Position numbers and translations under genes: made by a program
Shown: positions 34,113 through 42,772 of the stretch, one piece after another
How the letters are laid out: each line of letters opens with the position of its first letter
Position numbering within the stretch: position 1 is the first letter of the stretch
Notes under the pieces: generated by a model
What the model was told of the DNA's origin: nothing
Database searches by the model: none
What the model saw: only the letters and a program-made list of their open reading frames with translations
From: Lachnospiraceae bacterium
GTDB lineage: Bacteria > Bacillota > Clostridia > Lachnospirales > Lachnospiraceae
Assembly (NCBI GenBank): GCA_017523785.1
Contig: JAFWVX010000035.1
Coordinates: 19,019 to 83,018 of the forward strand
Length of the DNA stretch: 64,000 nt
Reading direction: 5' to 3'

Positions 34113-35456
34113 CTATGCTTTGCGTGTAGCCACATGCCACACAAGCCCAATCACAAGTCCTACGAGTGTTGGCACTATCCAGCCAAGACCGAGCCCATAG
34201 AATGGAAGCACCTTGCCAGCTAATGTAGCAACATTTTCAATGAAACTTGCTGGAATGATACTATCTTTAGGGAAATTAACTATAAAATCAAATATAGCAG
34301 CAACTAAAGCAAATGTACTTGTAGTTGCGAAAACTTTCTTATCAAAGTTAAATGCCTTTCCAAATAATGCAAGTAATATTATAGAAATAGTTAATGGATA
34401 CAAGAACATAAGTACTGGAATTGCATAAGTGATGATTGCATCGAGACCAAAGTTAGAAACGATGAATGAGAATATAGTAAATATCAAAGTCCAAGCAACA
34501 ACTGTTACCTTAGGGAACATCTTGTTGAACATCTCTGAACAACTCACTATGAGTGCAACAGAAGTTTTAAAGCAGGCAAGAGTAACAGTGATTAACAAAA
34601 TATAGATTCCAAAATTTCCAAAATAGTGTGAACTGATTTGAGAGAGTGCAACAGTTCCATTTGTAGAAGTCTCAAAGACACCTCTACTCATAGTTCCCAT
34701 AAATGTGGTCAACAAATAAATTACTGCCATAAATCCGCAACCGATTGCACCGGCCTTAATTGTATTCATTGCAACGTCTGTCTCATTTGTAACTCCGAGA
34801 TTTCTTATGACAGTGATTACAGTTATACCGAAGGCGAGACTTGCGATTGCATCCATAGTGTTATAACCCTCGATGAAACCTCTAAAGAATGGTTGAGTCG
34901 CATATGCCTCTTCAGGTGCGATAGGAGCACCGCTCAACATTGGTTTTGCAAATGACACAATGATAAGTAAGAAGAGGAAAACTAAAAATATTGGATTGAT
35001 TATCTTTCCGATGTAATTCATTATTCCACTTGGTCTAAGTGCGAGAACAAGTGCGAGTGCGAAAAAGATTAGAGTAAAAATAAATCTTGGACCAACGACA
35101 CTTCTATCACCTAAGAGTGAAGTCATTATTCCAAATGAAGTTGTAGCACATCTTGGAATTGCAAAAAATGGTCCGATAGTTAGATACAATAATATAGTAA
35201 AAAAGTATTTGTATTTTTCTCCAACAAGTGAAGCGAGATCAAACAAGCTATCTTTTTTACTTGTACCGAGACAGGCAACACCGAGTAGTGGTAAGCCAAC
35301 ACCTGTGATTATGAATCCGATTGCAGCAGGAAATGAATTTGAACCTGCGAGCTGACCCATATGAACAGGGAAGATAAGATTACCTGCTCCGAAGAACATA
35401 CCAAAGAGCATGCTTCCGATTATAATGCTTTCTTTAAATGATAATGATTTTTTCAT
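34113..35456 (-). CDS. brnQ: Branched-chain amino acid transport system II carrier protein
   Basis: A 447-residue membrane protein with about twelve helices. The N-terminal GSMLFGMFFGAGNLIFPVHMG is the BrnQ signature (Na+-coupled Leu/Ile/Val uptake, APC superfamily). Further family segments are PRCATTSFGIM and FKTSVALIVSCSEMF. AAGAGGTG precedes the start. It is the only gene on this strand between 34 and 50 kb. Confidence 0.92.
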   Translation of the reverse strand: MKKSLSFKESIIIGSMLFGMFFGAGNLIFPVHMGQLAGSNSFPAAIGFIITGVGLPLLGVACLGTSKKDSLFDLASLVGEKYKYFFTILLYLTIGPFFAIPRCATTSFGIMTSLLGDRSVVGPRFIFTLIFFALALVLALRPSGIMNYIGKIINPIFLVFLFLLIIVSFAKPMLSGAPIAPEEAYATQPFFRGFIEGYNTMDAIASLAFGITVITVIRNLGVTNETDVAMNTIKAGAIGCGFMAVIYLLTTFMGTMSRGVFETSTNGTVALSQISSHYFGNFGIYILLITVTLACFKTSVALIVSCSEMFNKMFPKVTVVAWTLIFTIFSFIVSNFGLDAIITYAIPVLMFLYPLTISIILLALFGKAFNFDKKVFATTSTFALVAAIFDFIVNFPKDSIIPASFIENVATLAGKVLPFYGLGLGWIVPTLVGLVIGLVWHVATRKA

Positions 35457-35486
35457 ATGACACCTCTTTATATAAGGTTTTTTGTT

Positions 35487-35515
35487 ATTTTAATATATAT
35501 TATGCATTTTTTCAA
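35487..35515 (-). promoter_or_regulatory. Promoter of brnQ
   Basis: On the minus strand: TTGAAA (35515-35510), 17 bases, TAAAAT (35492-35487). Confidence 0.5.
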
Positions 35516-35603
35516 TAAAATGTGCAGGCTGCGAGTGCATTATTCGTGGAAAAAATGTTATTAAATATTACTTACGAATCCTTACTTTTTTCTTAAAAAA
35601 TGC

Positions 35604-35642
35604 TTGACTATTTTGCAATTTGGGGTTATGATATTTATAACC
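35604..35642 (+). promoter_or_regulatory. Promoter of mglBAC with a palindromic operator candidate
   Basis: TTGACT (35604-35609), 17 bases, TATGAT (35627-35632). The perfect inverted repeat GGTTAT (35624-35629), seven bases, ATAACC (35637-35642) covers the -10 box, well placed for a sugar-responsive repressor. No regulator gene is adjacent. Confidence 0.65.
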
Positions 35643-35696
35643 TAAATCAATAATGTTCGTGAATCGGACTAAAGTATCCTTGGGAGGGATTTTATT

Positions 35697-36728
35697 ATGA
35701 AAAAAATTTTATCTGTTTTACTTGCAGCTATGATGGTAGTATCACTTGCTGCATGTGGACAAAAAGCAGCTACTGGCGCACAAGGCGGCGCAGCAGGAGC
35801 TAAGACTGTAAAGGTTGGTGTATGTATCTATAAGTTCGACGATGCATTCATGACTCTTTATAGAAATGAGTTAGACAAATATTTCAAGTCTAAGAGCAAC
35901 GCAGATGTAACTTATGAAGTTACTATAATGGACGGAAAGAATGACCAAGCAGAGCAAACAAATCAAATTGACAACTTCATCGTTCAAAACTATGACGTTC
36001 TCATTTTGAACCTTGTTCAATCATCAGGTGCAGCAACTATCATGCAAAAATGTAAAGATGCTAACATCCCTGTAGTATTCATCAACAGAGAGCCATCTGA
36101 GGCTGATATGAGTGCAAACAACACTGGTGACTATGCTGGTAAGTTTACATATGTAGGAGCTGATGCTCGTCAATCAGGAAAATTCCAAGGTGAGTTAATC
36201 GCTGACCTTGCTAATAAGGGAGATTTAAACGGCGACGGAAAACTTCAATACGTTATGATCGAAGGTGATCCAGAGAACGTTGACGCTAAATATAGAACTC
36301 AATTCTCTATTTCTCAATACAAAGACAAAGCTGGTCTTGAAGTTGATCAATTACTTGACCAAGTTGGTATGTGGGATAGAGCAAAGGGACAACAAATTGC
36401 TCAAGATGCTCTTACTCAATTCGGAGATCAAATCGAAGTTATCTTCTGTAACAACGATGACATGGCACTTGGTGCTAAGGCATCTATCGAAGCAGCTGGA
36501 AGAAAAGTTGGAGAGAACATCTATCTTGTAGGTGTTGACGCTCTTGCTGAGGCTGTTCAAGCTGTTATGGACGGAGCTATGACTGGAACTGTATTAAATG
36601 ACCATGTTGGTCAATCACATACAGCAGTTGATTGTGCTATTGACGCAGTAAATGGAAAGAGTTTATCTCTTTACAACTGGGTTGATTATGTAAAGGTAAC
36701 TCCAGAAAATGCTAGTCAATACAAATAA
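35697..36728 (+). CDS. mglB: Galactose/methyl-galactoside ABC importer, substrate-binding lipoprotein
   Basis: A 343-residue lipoprotein (LAAC, Cys20). It follows the galactose/glucose-binding protein MglB: VGVCIYKFDDAFMTLYRNEL, VFINREPS, YVGADARQSGKFQGE, a calcium-site-like LNGDGKLQYV, QVGMWDRAKGQQ and FCNNDDMALGA. The substrate-contacting Asn, Arg, Asp and Trp positions are recognisable. Its codons are the most biased in the window, which fits abundant expression. A terminator-like hairpin after it likely keeps mglA and mglC lower. Confidence 0.92.
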   Translation: MKKILSVLLAAMMVVSLAACGQKAATGAQGGAAGAKTVKVGVCIYKFDDAFMTLYRNELDKYFKSKSNADVTYEVTIMDGKNDQAEQTNQIDNFIVQNYDVLILNLVQSSGAATIMQKCKDANIPVVFINREPSEADMSANNTGDYAGKFTYVGADARQSGKFQGELIADLANKGDLNGDGKLQYVMIEGDPENVDAKYRTQFSISQYKDKAGLEVDQLLDQVGMWDRAKGQQIAQDALTQFGDQIEVIFCNNDDMALGAKASIEAAGRKVGENIYLVGVDALAEAVQAVMDGAMTGTVLNDHVGQSHTAVDCAIDAVNGKSLSLYNWVDYVKVTPENASQYK

Positions 36729-36755
36729 TCTAAAATGACATAATTAAATAAAAAG

Positions 36756-36786
36756 ACTGAGCATATTAAGTTGCTCAGTTTTTTTA
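36756..36786 (+). terminator. Intercistronic terminator or attenuator between mglB and mglA
   Basis: ACTGAGCA (36756-36763) pairs with TGCTCAGT (36772-36779) around eight bases, then seven T. It probably gives partial termination and an excess of binding protein. Confidence 0.85.
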
Positions 36787-36819
36787 TCTGTAAGAGAAAA
36801 CTACTAAGGAGGGTAAAGC

Positions 36820-38328
36820 ATGAGTGAGTATTTATTGCAGATGAAGGACATCTACAAGAGCTTCAATCACATCTACGTGCTTAAAGGAGTGTCATTAAAT
36901 ATTCGTCCAGGTACAGTTCATGCACTTATGGGTGAAAATGGTGCTGGTAAGTCAACACTTATGAAATGTCTATTCGGAATCTACACTAGAGATTCAGGAG
37001 AGATAATATATAATGATGAGCATGTCGAGATAAAGAATGCTAGAGATGCCCTTGAGAAAGGTATTGCGATGGTTCACCAAGAACTTCAGCCAATACCTGA
37101 GAGAGATATCGCTGAAAATATTTTCTGCGGCAGATATCCATTAAAACAAGCTGGTCCGATAAAAATTATTGATCATAAAGTGATGCATGAAGAGGCTGAT
37201 AAGTATCTTAAGGAAGTTGGACTTTTATTTAGTTCAACTAAGAAACTTGGAGAGTTATCTGTTTCGCAAATGCAGTCAGTTGAAATTGCGAAGGCAGTAT
37301 CTGCCGATGCAAAACTTATAATTTTAGACGAGCCGACATCTTCTCTAACTGAAAATGAAGTTGAGTTGTTATTCAACATCATCAATAAGTTAAAGAAAAA
37401 AGGCGTAGCATTTGTCTACATTTCTCATAAGATGGAAGAGATATTAAAAATCTCTGATGAAGTTACTATCATGAGAGATGGAACTTATGTAGGAACTTGG
37501 AACTCATCAGAACTTACTACTGATTTGATTATTAAACACATGGTAGGTCGTGAGCTTACAAATCGTTTCCCTAAGAGAGAAAATGTTCCTGGCGAAGTTG
37601 TATTTAAAGTTGAGCATTACACATCACCAAATAAGAGAAGTTTCCAAGATGTAAGTTTCGAACTTAGGAAGGGAGAAATTCTCGGAATTGGTGGACTCGT
37701 AGGTGCTCAGAGAACAGAACTTATGGAAGGCATCTTTGGTATAAGAGATAAGATTGAGGGGACGATGAAATTTGAAGGTGCGGAACTCGTAGTTAAGAGA
37801 CCACGCGATGCCATAGTTAAGGGACTTGCACTTCTCACAGAGGATAGAAGAGCAACTGGAATATTCGGAGTGCTCTCAGTATCTGACAATGTAGGAATTG
37901 CATCTCTCGATAAATATCTTGATTACGGAATTGTTTTAAATCATAAAAAACTTAAAGTCGTTGTTGATGACAATATAAAAAAGATGAATATTAAGACTCC
38001 AAATAATGAAACCCCTATTCAATATTTGTCTGGTGGAAATCAACAAAAGGTTATAATAGGAAGATGGCTTGCAAATGCTCCAGATGTTCTCATTCTTGAT
38101 GAGCCGACTCGTGGTATCGACGTAGGTGCTAAATATGAGATATACTGTATCATTGCAGACCTTGCTAAACAGGGCAAATCAATAATTATGATTAGTAGCG
38201 AAATGCCAGAGCTTCTCGGTATGTCAGACAGAGTAATGGTAATGTGTGAAGGACGACTCACTGGTATACTTGATGGTAAAGAGGCAACTCAAGAAAAAGT
38301 CATGGAACTTGCTACTAAGTTTATGTAA
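36820..38328 (+). CDS. mglA: Galactose/methyl-galactoside importer ATP-binding protein
   Basis: A 502-residue tandem ABC ATPase of the sugar (CUT2) type. The N-terminal half has Walker A GENGAGKST, LSVSQMQ as the variant signature and LIILDEPTSSL. The C-terminal half has YLSGGNQQKV and VLILDEPTRGIDVG, but a degenerate Walker A (GLVGAQRTE), normal for this family. AAGGAGGG precedes ATG 36820. Confidence 0.93.
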   Translation: MSEYLLQMKDIYKSFNHIYVLKGVSLNIRPGTVHALMGENGAGKSTLMKCLFGIYTRDSGEIIYNDEHVEIKNARDALEKGIAMVHQELQPIPERDIAENIFCGRYPLKQAGPIKIIDHKVMHEEADKYLKEVGLLFSSTKKLGELSVSQMQSVEIAKAVSADAKLIILDEPTSSLTENEVELLFNIINKLKKKGVAFVYISHKMEEILKISDEVTIMRDGTYVGTWNSSELTTDLIIKHMVGRELTNRFPKRENVPGEVVFKVEHYTSPNKRSFQDVSFELRKGEILGIGGLVGAQRTELMEGIFGIRDKIEGTMKFEGAELVVKRPRDAIVKGLALLTEDRRATGIFGVLSVSDNVGIASLDKYLDYGIVLNHKKLKVVVDDNIKKMNIKTPNNETPIQYLSGGNQQKVIIGRWLANAPDVLILDEPTRGIDVGAKYEIYCIIADLAKQGKSIIMISSEMPELLGMSDRVMVMCEGRLTGILDGKEATQEKVMELATKFM

Positions 38329-38340
38329 TAGGAGGTAAGT

Positions 38341-39426
38341 ATGAAATTTTTCAATATGACAGCAAAAGAAGGAAAGAAGATGATGCAAGAGCAATCTCCT
38401 ATGAACCCTTCTTTCGTTAGAAAGAGACAAATCATTCATTTATTTAAAGATAATATAATAGCATTCTTGCTAGTTGCACTTGTGCTATTTGTAGGATTTA
38501 CAAGAGATAATTTTTTCACTTGGGCAAACTTTGCCAACATAGTTTCAAATGTAACACCAAGATTTATTATCGCACTCGGCGTCAGTGGCTGTCTTATCAT
38601 AAGAGGAACCGACCTTTCAGCTGGTCGTGCCGTTGGTCTAGCAGGTGTTATAGCATGTACACTTTTACAGAGAAATGACTATGCAGATAAATTCTTTGGT
38701 TCAACTTTCTCTGCACCAGAGACATGGTGGTATGTACTTGGCATTGCACTTTTTGTAGTATTCTTATCAATGTGCTTTGGACTTGCAGATGGAATTATCA
38801 TTTCACAACTTAAAGTTCCACCATTCCTTGCAACACTTGGTATGCAGACAGTTATCTACGGTATCGCTTGTATCTATTCTGATGCAAAACCTATCGGGGG
38901 ACTTCGTCCAGATTACACAAGTATCGCAACATCACAGATGTTTAAGATAGGAACATTTAGTTTCAAATGGCTCTTCCTCTTTGCGATTATCGGTGGTGCA
39001 GTGTTCTGGTTCTTATACAACATGACTCGCTATGGTAAGTATATGTATGCCATCGGTGGAAATGAAAATGCAGCAGAAGTATCAGGTGTAAATGTTAAGA
39101 AATCAATTATTAAAATATATGCACTCGCTGGTTGTATGTATGGTCTTGCAGGATTTATACTTGCAGCTAAGTCAGCAGGTGCATCAGTAAACCTTGGACA
39201 AGGTTATGAGCTTGAAGCTATCGCAGCTTGTACTATCGGTGGTGTATCTACCGGTGGTGGTGTAGGTAGAGTTTCAGGAATCCTTCTCGGTGTCCTCGTG
39301 TTCGAACTTTTGAAATCATCAATGCAGTTCCTTGGTATCAACCCATACATACAGCAGGTTGTGCAAGGTGTCGTAATCATCGTAGCCGTAGCATTTGATG
39401 TAAGAAAATATTTAAAGAGAACATAG
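38341..39426 (+). CDS. mglC: Galactose/methyl-galactoside importer permease
   Basis: A 361-residue membrane protein with about ten helices, BPD_transp_2 family. LIIRGTDLSAGRAVGLAG, PPFLATLGMQTVIYG and ELEAIAACTIGGVSTGGGVG are family marks. It starts 12 bases after mglA with GGAGG. Its last base is the first base of the GTG of the next gene. Confidence 0.92.
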   Translation: MKFFNMTAKEGKKMMQEQSPMNPSFVRKRQIIHLFKDNIIAFLLVALVLFVGFTRDNFFTWANFANIVSNVTPRFIIALGVSGCLIIRGTDLSAGRAVGLAGVIACTLLQRNDYADKFFGSTFSAPETWWYVLGIALFVVFLSMCFGLADGIIISQLKVPPFLATLGMQTVIYGIACIYSDAKPIGGLRPDYTSIATSQMFKIGTFSFKWLFLFAIIGGAVFWFLYNMTRYGKYMYAIGGNENAAEVSGVNVKKSIIKIYALAGCMYGLAGFILAAKSAGASVNLGQGYELEAIAACTIGGVSTGGGVGRVSGILLGVLVFELLKSSMQFLGINPYIQQVVQGVVIIVAVAFDVRKYLKRT

Positions 39427-40436
39427 TGAATATGAAAAAAGTATTATTAATTTTAATCATAAGCCTTATGGCATTTTCATCTTGCGCCAAAAAAGACCCC
39501 GTAGTCTTAAACGGCTCTGTCATGCTCTACACTACAGTAGACGAGACAGTTGCGCAGGCACTTAAGCAGGGTTTTGAAAAAGAATATCCAGGAATTGTGC
39601 TCGACTATTATTATGGCGACTCAGATAGAGTTGATAGAAAAATTGATATGGAGTTTGAGTCAGGGCAGGCAAATGCTGATGTAGTATTTTTGTCAAATGT
39701 TTTGAGTCTTGAAGATATGAAATCAAAATCAAGACTAGAGGCATATGAGTCAAAAGAGTCTAAAAAAATAAATAAAGATTTCAAAGACTCTGAAAATTTT
39801 TACTGTGCAGGTGCTGTGACAACTATGGGTATAGCATTTAACAAAAATCCAGAACTCGGCATAGAAGAAAAGACTGCACCAAAAACTTGGAATGGCTTTT
39901 TAAATAATGACTATAGAGGTAAGATGGCGATTGCAAATCCAAAGAATGATAACTTCGTAAAGTATTGGGTTATGGCAATGATGCAACATAAAGATTACGG
40001 CGATGCATTTTTTAGAAGACTTAGAGACTACGGAGTTGTCATTAAATCAACTGAGAGAGATGTGCTTGACAATGTGGTGTCTGGAACATTTAATGTAGGA
40101 ATCTGCTATGACGAGACTGCAGCAGGCTTCACAAAAGAGTATGAGGATTTTGGATTTAAGTATTCAAATTCAGATAACATATCTATGATGACAGGTGTCG
40201 GACTCGTCAAGGATGCAGTAAATGCTGAAAATGGAAAACTGTTCATCGACTATCTACTATCTAAGAAGGGCCAAGAGATATTGGTTGCAAATGGCTTGGT
40301 TTCTGCAAGACATGATGTCAAAAACATTTTAAATACTAAGGCAGTTATCGAAAAGAGTATTAAAGTAGATATGGAAGACATAAAAAAGAATGGCAATCAG
40401 TATTTAAGCATTTTTAGCGATATATTTGGCGATTAA
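39426..40436 (+). CDS. Extracellular solute-binding lipoprotein, FbpA-like (family 1)
   Basis: A 336-residue lipoprotein (FSSC, Cys20). VMLYTTVDETVAQALKQGF, ADVVFLSN, YRGKMAIANP and AENGKLFIDYLLSKKGQEIL fit the iron(III)/thiamine/phosphonate-type binding proteins rather than sugar CUT2 proteins. It has no permease of its own here and overlaps mglC by one base (GTG 39426, AAAGAGA upstream; ATG 39432 is possible). It may feed another transporter or a sensor. Its link to galactose uptake is only positional. Confidence 0.75.
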   Translation: MNMKKVLLILIISLMAFSSCAKKDPVVLNGSVMLYTTVDETVAQALKQGFEKEYPGIVLDYYYGDSDRVDRKIDMEFESGQANADVVFLSNVLSLEDMKSKSRLEAYESKESKKINKDFKDSENFYCAGAVTTMGIAFNKNPELGIEEKTAPKTWNGFLNNDYRGKMAIANPKNDNFVKYWVMAMMQHKDYGDAFFRRLRDYGVVIKSTERDVLDNVVSGTFNVGICYDETAAGFTKEYEDFGFKYSNSDNISMMTGVGLVKDAVNAENGKLFIDYLLSKKGQEILVANGLVSARHDVKNILNTKAVIEKSIKVDMEDIKKNGNQYLSIFSDIFGD

Positions 40437-40465
40437 TCAAGGAAATCGCTGTTTAGCCCTTTTGC

Positions 40466-40494
40466 TTGACAAAATAGACATTTTAAGATATTAT
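40466..40494 (+). promoter_or_regulatory. Promoter of the tRNA operon
   Basis: TTGACA (40466-40471), 17 bases, TATTAT (40489-40494), with transcription expected just before tRNA-Cys. Confidence 0.8.
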
Positions 40495-40510
40495 AAATAG
40501 GCTATGTTAA

Positions 40511-40581
40511 GGCGATGTAGCCAAGTGGTAAGGCGTGGGTCTGCAACACCCTGATCATCGGTTCAAATCCGATCGTCGCCT
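40511..40581 (+). tRNA. tRNA-Cys (anticodon GCA)
   Basis: A 71-base cloverleaf. Acceptor arm GGCGATG/CGTCGCC has one G-T pair; the anticodon loop is CTGCAAC; the T loop is GTTCAAATC; the discriminator is T. The 3' CCA is not encoded. Confidence 0.93.
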
Positions 40582-40592
40582 TTTAGCTTTAT

Positions 40593-40664
40593 GGCGCCAT
40601 GGTCAAGCGGTTAAGACATCACCCTTTCACGGTGGTATCACGGGTTCGATTCCCGTTGGCGTCA
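40593..40664 (+). tRNA. tRNA-Glu (anticodon TTC)
   Basis: A 72-base cloverleaf 11 bases after tRNA-Cys. Acceptor arm GGCGCCA/TGGCGTC; anticodon loop CTTTCAC; T loop GGTTCGATTCC; discriminator A. The 3' CCA is not encoded. Confidence 0.93.
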
Positions 40665-40666
40665 AT

Positions 40667-40771
40667 ATGATGAATCCAAAGCAGACAAAGAAAGTTGCAG
40701 CAGTCATTGCTATAATATTGGTTGTAGCAATGGTTCTCGGTGCATTCCTTTCATATTTTAATTTTAGTTAA
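40667..40771 (+). CDS. Small single-helix membrane protein
   Basis: 34 residues: MMNPKQTKK, then one strong hydrophobic helix (VAAVIAIILVVAMVLGAFL) and a short tail. The basic N-terminus suggests an N-in orientation. It starts two bases after tRNA-Glu, so the tRNA would have to be cut from the same transcript; no clear ribosome binding site is visible, and ATG 40670 is also possible. Lys-rich single-helix proteins of this kind are common in Clostridia, but I cannot name it. Confidence 0.5.
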   Translation: MMNPKQTKKVAAVIAIILVVAMVLGAFLSYFNFS

Positions 40772-40772
40772 A

Positions 40773-41411
40773 ATGATTAAATTATATGTTAGTGGTTATG
40801 TAGGAAATCTTGGCACTAAAGTTTTGATTGATGAAAAGCAAGATGAGTTAGTAAAGCAATTTAATCATGAGTTTATTACTCATATAAAAAATCAAATAGA
40901 AGTATCTTTATCTGAAGGCGGATTTAATCCGTCTTTAATTATGTCATCTCGAGGGGATGAAGTAAGTATTTGTAGGGGCGAGCAGTGCGAGCCCAATAAT
41001 TTGAAAATCGTAGATAGTGAACCAATAGGCAAGGGCGGAATTCTAACTGCACTTTGGAAACTCTGCGACAGAAACAAATGGGGACTTAGATACAGTTTGA
41101 GAGAGATTCCAATTTTGCAAGGAACAGTTGAAATTGCAAATCACTTTGATTTAAATCCGTATCGATTACTGACAAAGAATTCTTATATAATTGCTTGTAG
41201 CGATGATAAAAAAAAATGTAGGGGCGAGCACTGCGAGCCCGAAAAGAGTACGAGAGAGCTAAGTGAGCCTTCACTAATTTACTTCGGTTACATCACCAAC
41301 ACAAAAAAACGTGTCCGCATCGACGGCGAAGCAGAAGCCTTTCTCACCAAAGACTACAAAGATGAGATAGATAAAATCATCAAAGGATATACAAAATGGT
41401 TAGAGCTCTAA
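40773..41411 (+). CDS. AIR synthase-like C-terminal-domain protein with two repeat insertions
   Basis: A 212-residue protein. GKGGILTALWKLCDRNKWGL and IANHFDLNPYRLLTKNSYII match the C-terminal domain of AIR synthase-related proteins (PurM/HypE/ThiL superfamily). The N-terminal ATP-binding domain is missing, so it is a stand-alone half. Two GC-rich repeats lie in frame at residues 67-74 (read CRGEQCEP) and 149-157 (CRGEHCEP). ATG 40773 follows TAA of the small membrane protein gene by one base, so start by coupling is likely. The function is unknown. Confidence 0.6.
   Translation: MIKLYVSGYVGNLGTKVLIDEKQDELVKQFNHEFITHIKNQIEVSLSEGGFNPSLIMSSRGDEVSICRGEQCEPNNLKIVDSEPIGKGGILTALWKLCDRNKWGLRYSLREIPILQGTVEIANHFDLNPYRLLTKNSYIIACSDDKKKCRGEHCEPEKSTRELSEPSLIYFGYITNTKKRVRIDGEAEAFLTKDYKDEIDKIIKGYTKWLEL
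40972..40994 (+). repeat. GC-rich hairpin repeat in the AIR-synthase-like gene, copy 1
   Basis: The common form, loop AGT, read in frame as RGEQCEP. Confidence 0.9.
41218..41241 (+). repeat. GC-rich hairpin repeat in the AIR-synthase-like gene, copy 2
   Basis: The common form, loop ACT, read as RGEHCEP. About 10 bases on, GAGAGCTAAGTGAGCC (about 41253-41268) may be a worn partner copy. Confidence 0.9.
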
Positions 41412-42754
41412 GCAAAAAAATGGATATAGTAAATGGTCCGATAATACAAAATATTATCTTTTTTGCCATACCAATTTTCCTCACAAGTTCACTGCAACAA
41501 CTTTTTAATGCTGCGGACATAATTGTCTGTGGTAAGTTCGTAGGTAGTGTCGCACTTGCAGCAGTAGGTGCCAATACTCAGATAATAAATCTATTCATCA
41601 ACTCATTTACAGGGCTTGCCATCGGTGCAAATGTTATGATTGCAAATTACATCGGTGCAGGCAAAACTCAAAAAATCCACAATGTCGTTCACACCTCTAT
41701 GACATTTGCATATATTTTTGGAATAATACTTATGATAGTTGGTCTTTTATTTTCAAGAAATGTTTTAGTCTTTCTCGGTACACCTGAGGAAATACTTAGA
41801 CCTGCGACTACATATCTACAGATAATTTTTATGGCGATTCCATTTATAGTTGTCTACAATTTCGGAGCAGCGATACTTAGAAGTATTGGCGATACGAAGA
41901 GACCACTTATAGTTTTAACTGCAACAGGTATTTTGAATGTCATATTGAATGTCATTTTCGTAGTATTTTTTGAACTTGGTGTCACAGGAGTTGCGATAGC
42001 CACAGCAATTTCAAATGTTGTAAATGCAATAGTTGTAACTTACCTTTTGATAAAAGAGAATAGCGAAGTTAAATATAATATAAAAGAATGGATAATTGTT
42101 CCAGACTCATTATTTAAAATAATGAGAATAGGAGTGCCAAGTGCGATATCAGGAATGGTATTTTCAACTTCCAATCTCTGTGTGCAGTCAGCCATCAATT
42201 CACTCGGAACAAAAACCATAGCAGCCAATACTGCAGCACTAAATATTGAATCATTTACATACTATATTACAACTTCCTTTAGCCAAGCCTGCCTAACCAT
42301 ACTCAGTCAAAACTATGGTGCGGAAAAGTTTGATAGATGTAAAAAGATTGTCAAGGCATGCATACTTATCGCGATGCTTTTTGTAGGAATAATAATTCTT
42401 ATAATAAAACTCTTTACAAATCAATTCTTGCTGATATTTACAAATGACACAGAGGTAATTAATATCGCAGTGACAAGACTTAGCATCGTTACTGCACTAT
42501 CATTTATACAACCAATCTATGAGATATATGGTTCGGCACTCAGAGTTTTAAGGCATCCATATATTCAGACTGTCGCAGTAATTTTTGGAATAATCATTTT
42601 CAGAGTTATTTGGGTTTTCACAGTATTCCCAATATACCCAAGTTATGTGACAATCTGTGCAGTTTACCCAATCTCTTGGTCAATTCTTATAGTATTTATG
42701 TTTACCGCATATATGCTGATTGGGAGGAAAATGCTTAAGACAGGAGTTGTGTAA
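41396..42754 (+). CDS. MATE family multidrug/toxin efflux protein
   Basis: A 452-residue membrane protein with twelve predicted helices. Family marks are NGPIIQNIIFFAIPIFLTSS, LQQLFNAADIIVCGKFVG, SFTGLAIGANVMIANYIGAG and ILRSIGDTKRPL. It exports drugs or metabolites in exchange for Na+ or H+; the substrate is unknown. It overlaps the preceding gene by 16 bases and has AAAGGA eight bases before ATG 41396. Confidence 0.88.
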   Translation: MVRALSKKMDIVNGPIIQNIIFFAIPIFLTSSLQQLFNAADIIVCGKFVGSVALAAVGANTQIINLFINSFTGLAIGANVMIANYIGAGKTQKIHNVVHTSMTFAYIFGIILMIVGLLFSRNVLVFLGTPEEILRPATTYLQIIFMAIPFIVVYNFGAAILRSIGDTKRPLIVLTATGILNVILNVIFVVFFELGVTGVAIATAISNVVNAIVVTYLLIKENSEVKYNIKEWIIVPDSLFKIMRIGVPSAISGMVFSTSNLCVQSAINSLGTKTIAANTAALNIESFTYYITTSFSQACLTILSQNYGAEKFDRCKKIVKACILIAMLFVGIIILIIKLFTNQFLLIFTNDTEVINIAVTRLSIVTALSFIQPIYEIYGSALRVLRHPYIQTVAVIFGIIIFRVIWVFTVFPIYPSYVTICAVYPISWSILIVFMFTAYMLIGRKMLKTGVV

Positions 42755-42772
42755 TATATTTTTAAGTTAGAA

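Noticed and set aside
35457-35696. T-box or other riboswitch between brnQ and mglB
   Set aside because: The 240 bases are explained by two divergent promoters and a palindrome; no T-box sequence or extended fold is visible.
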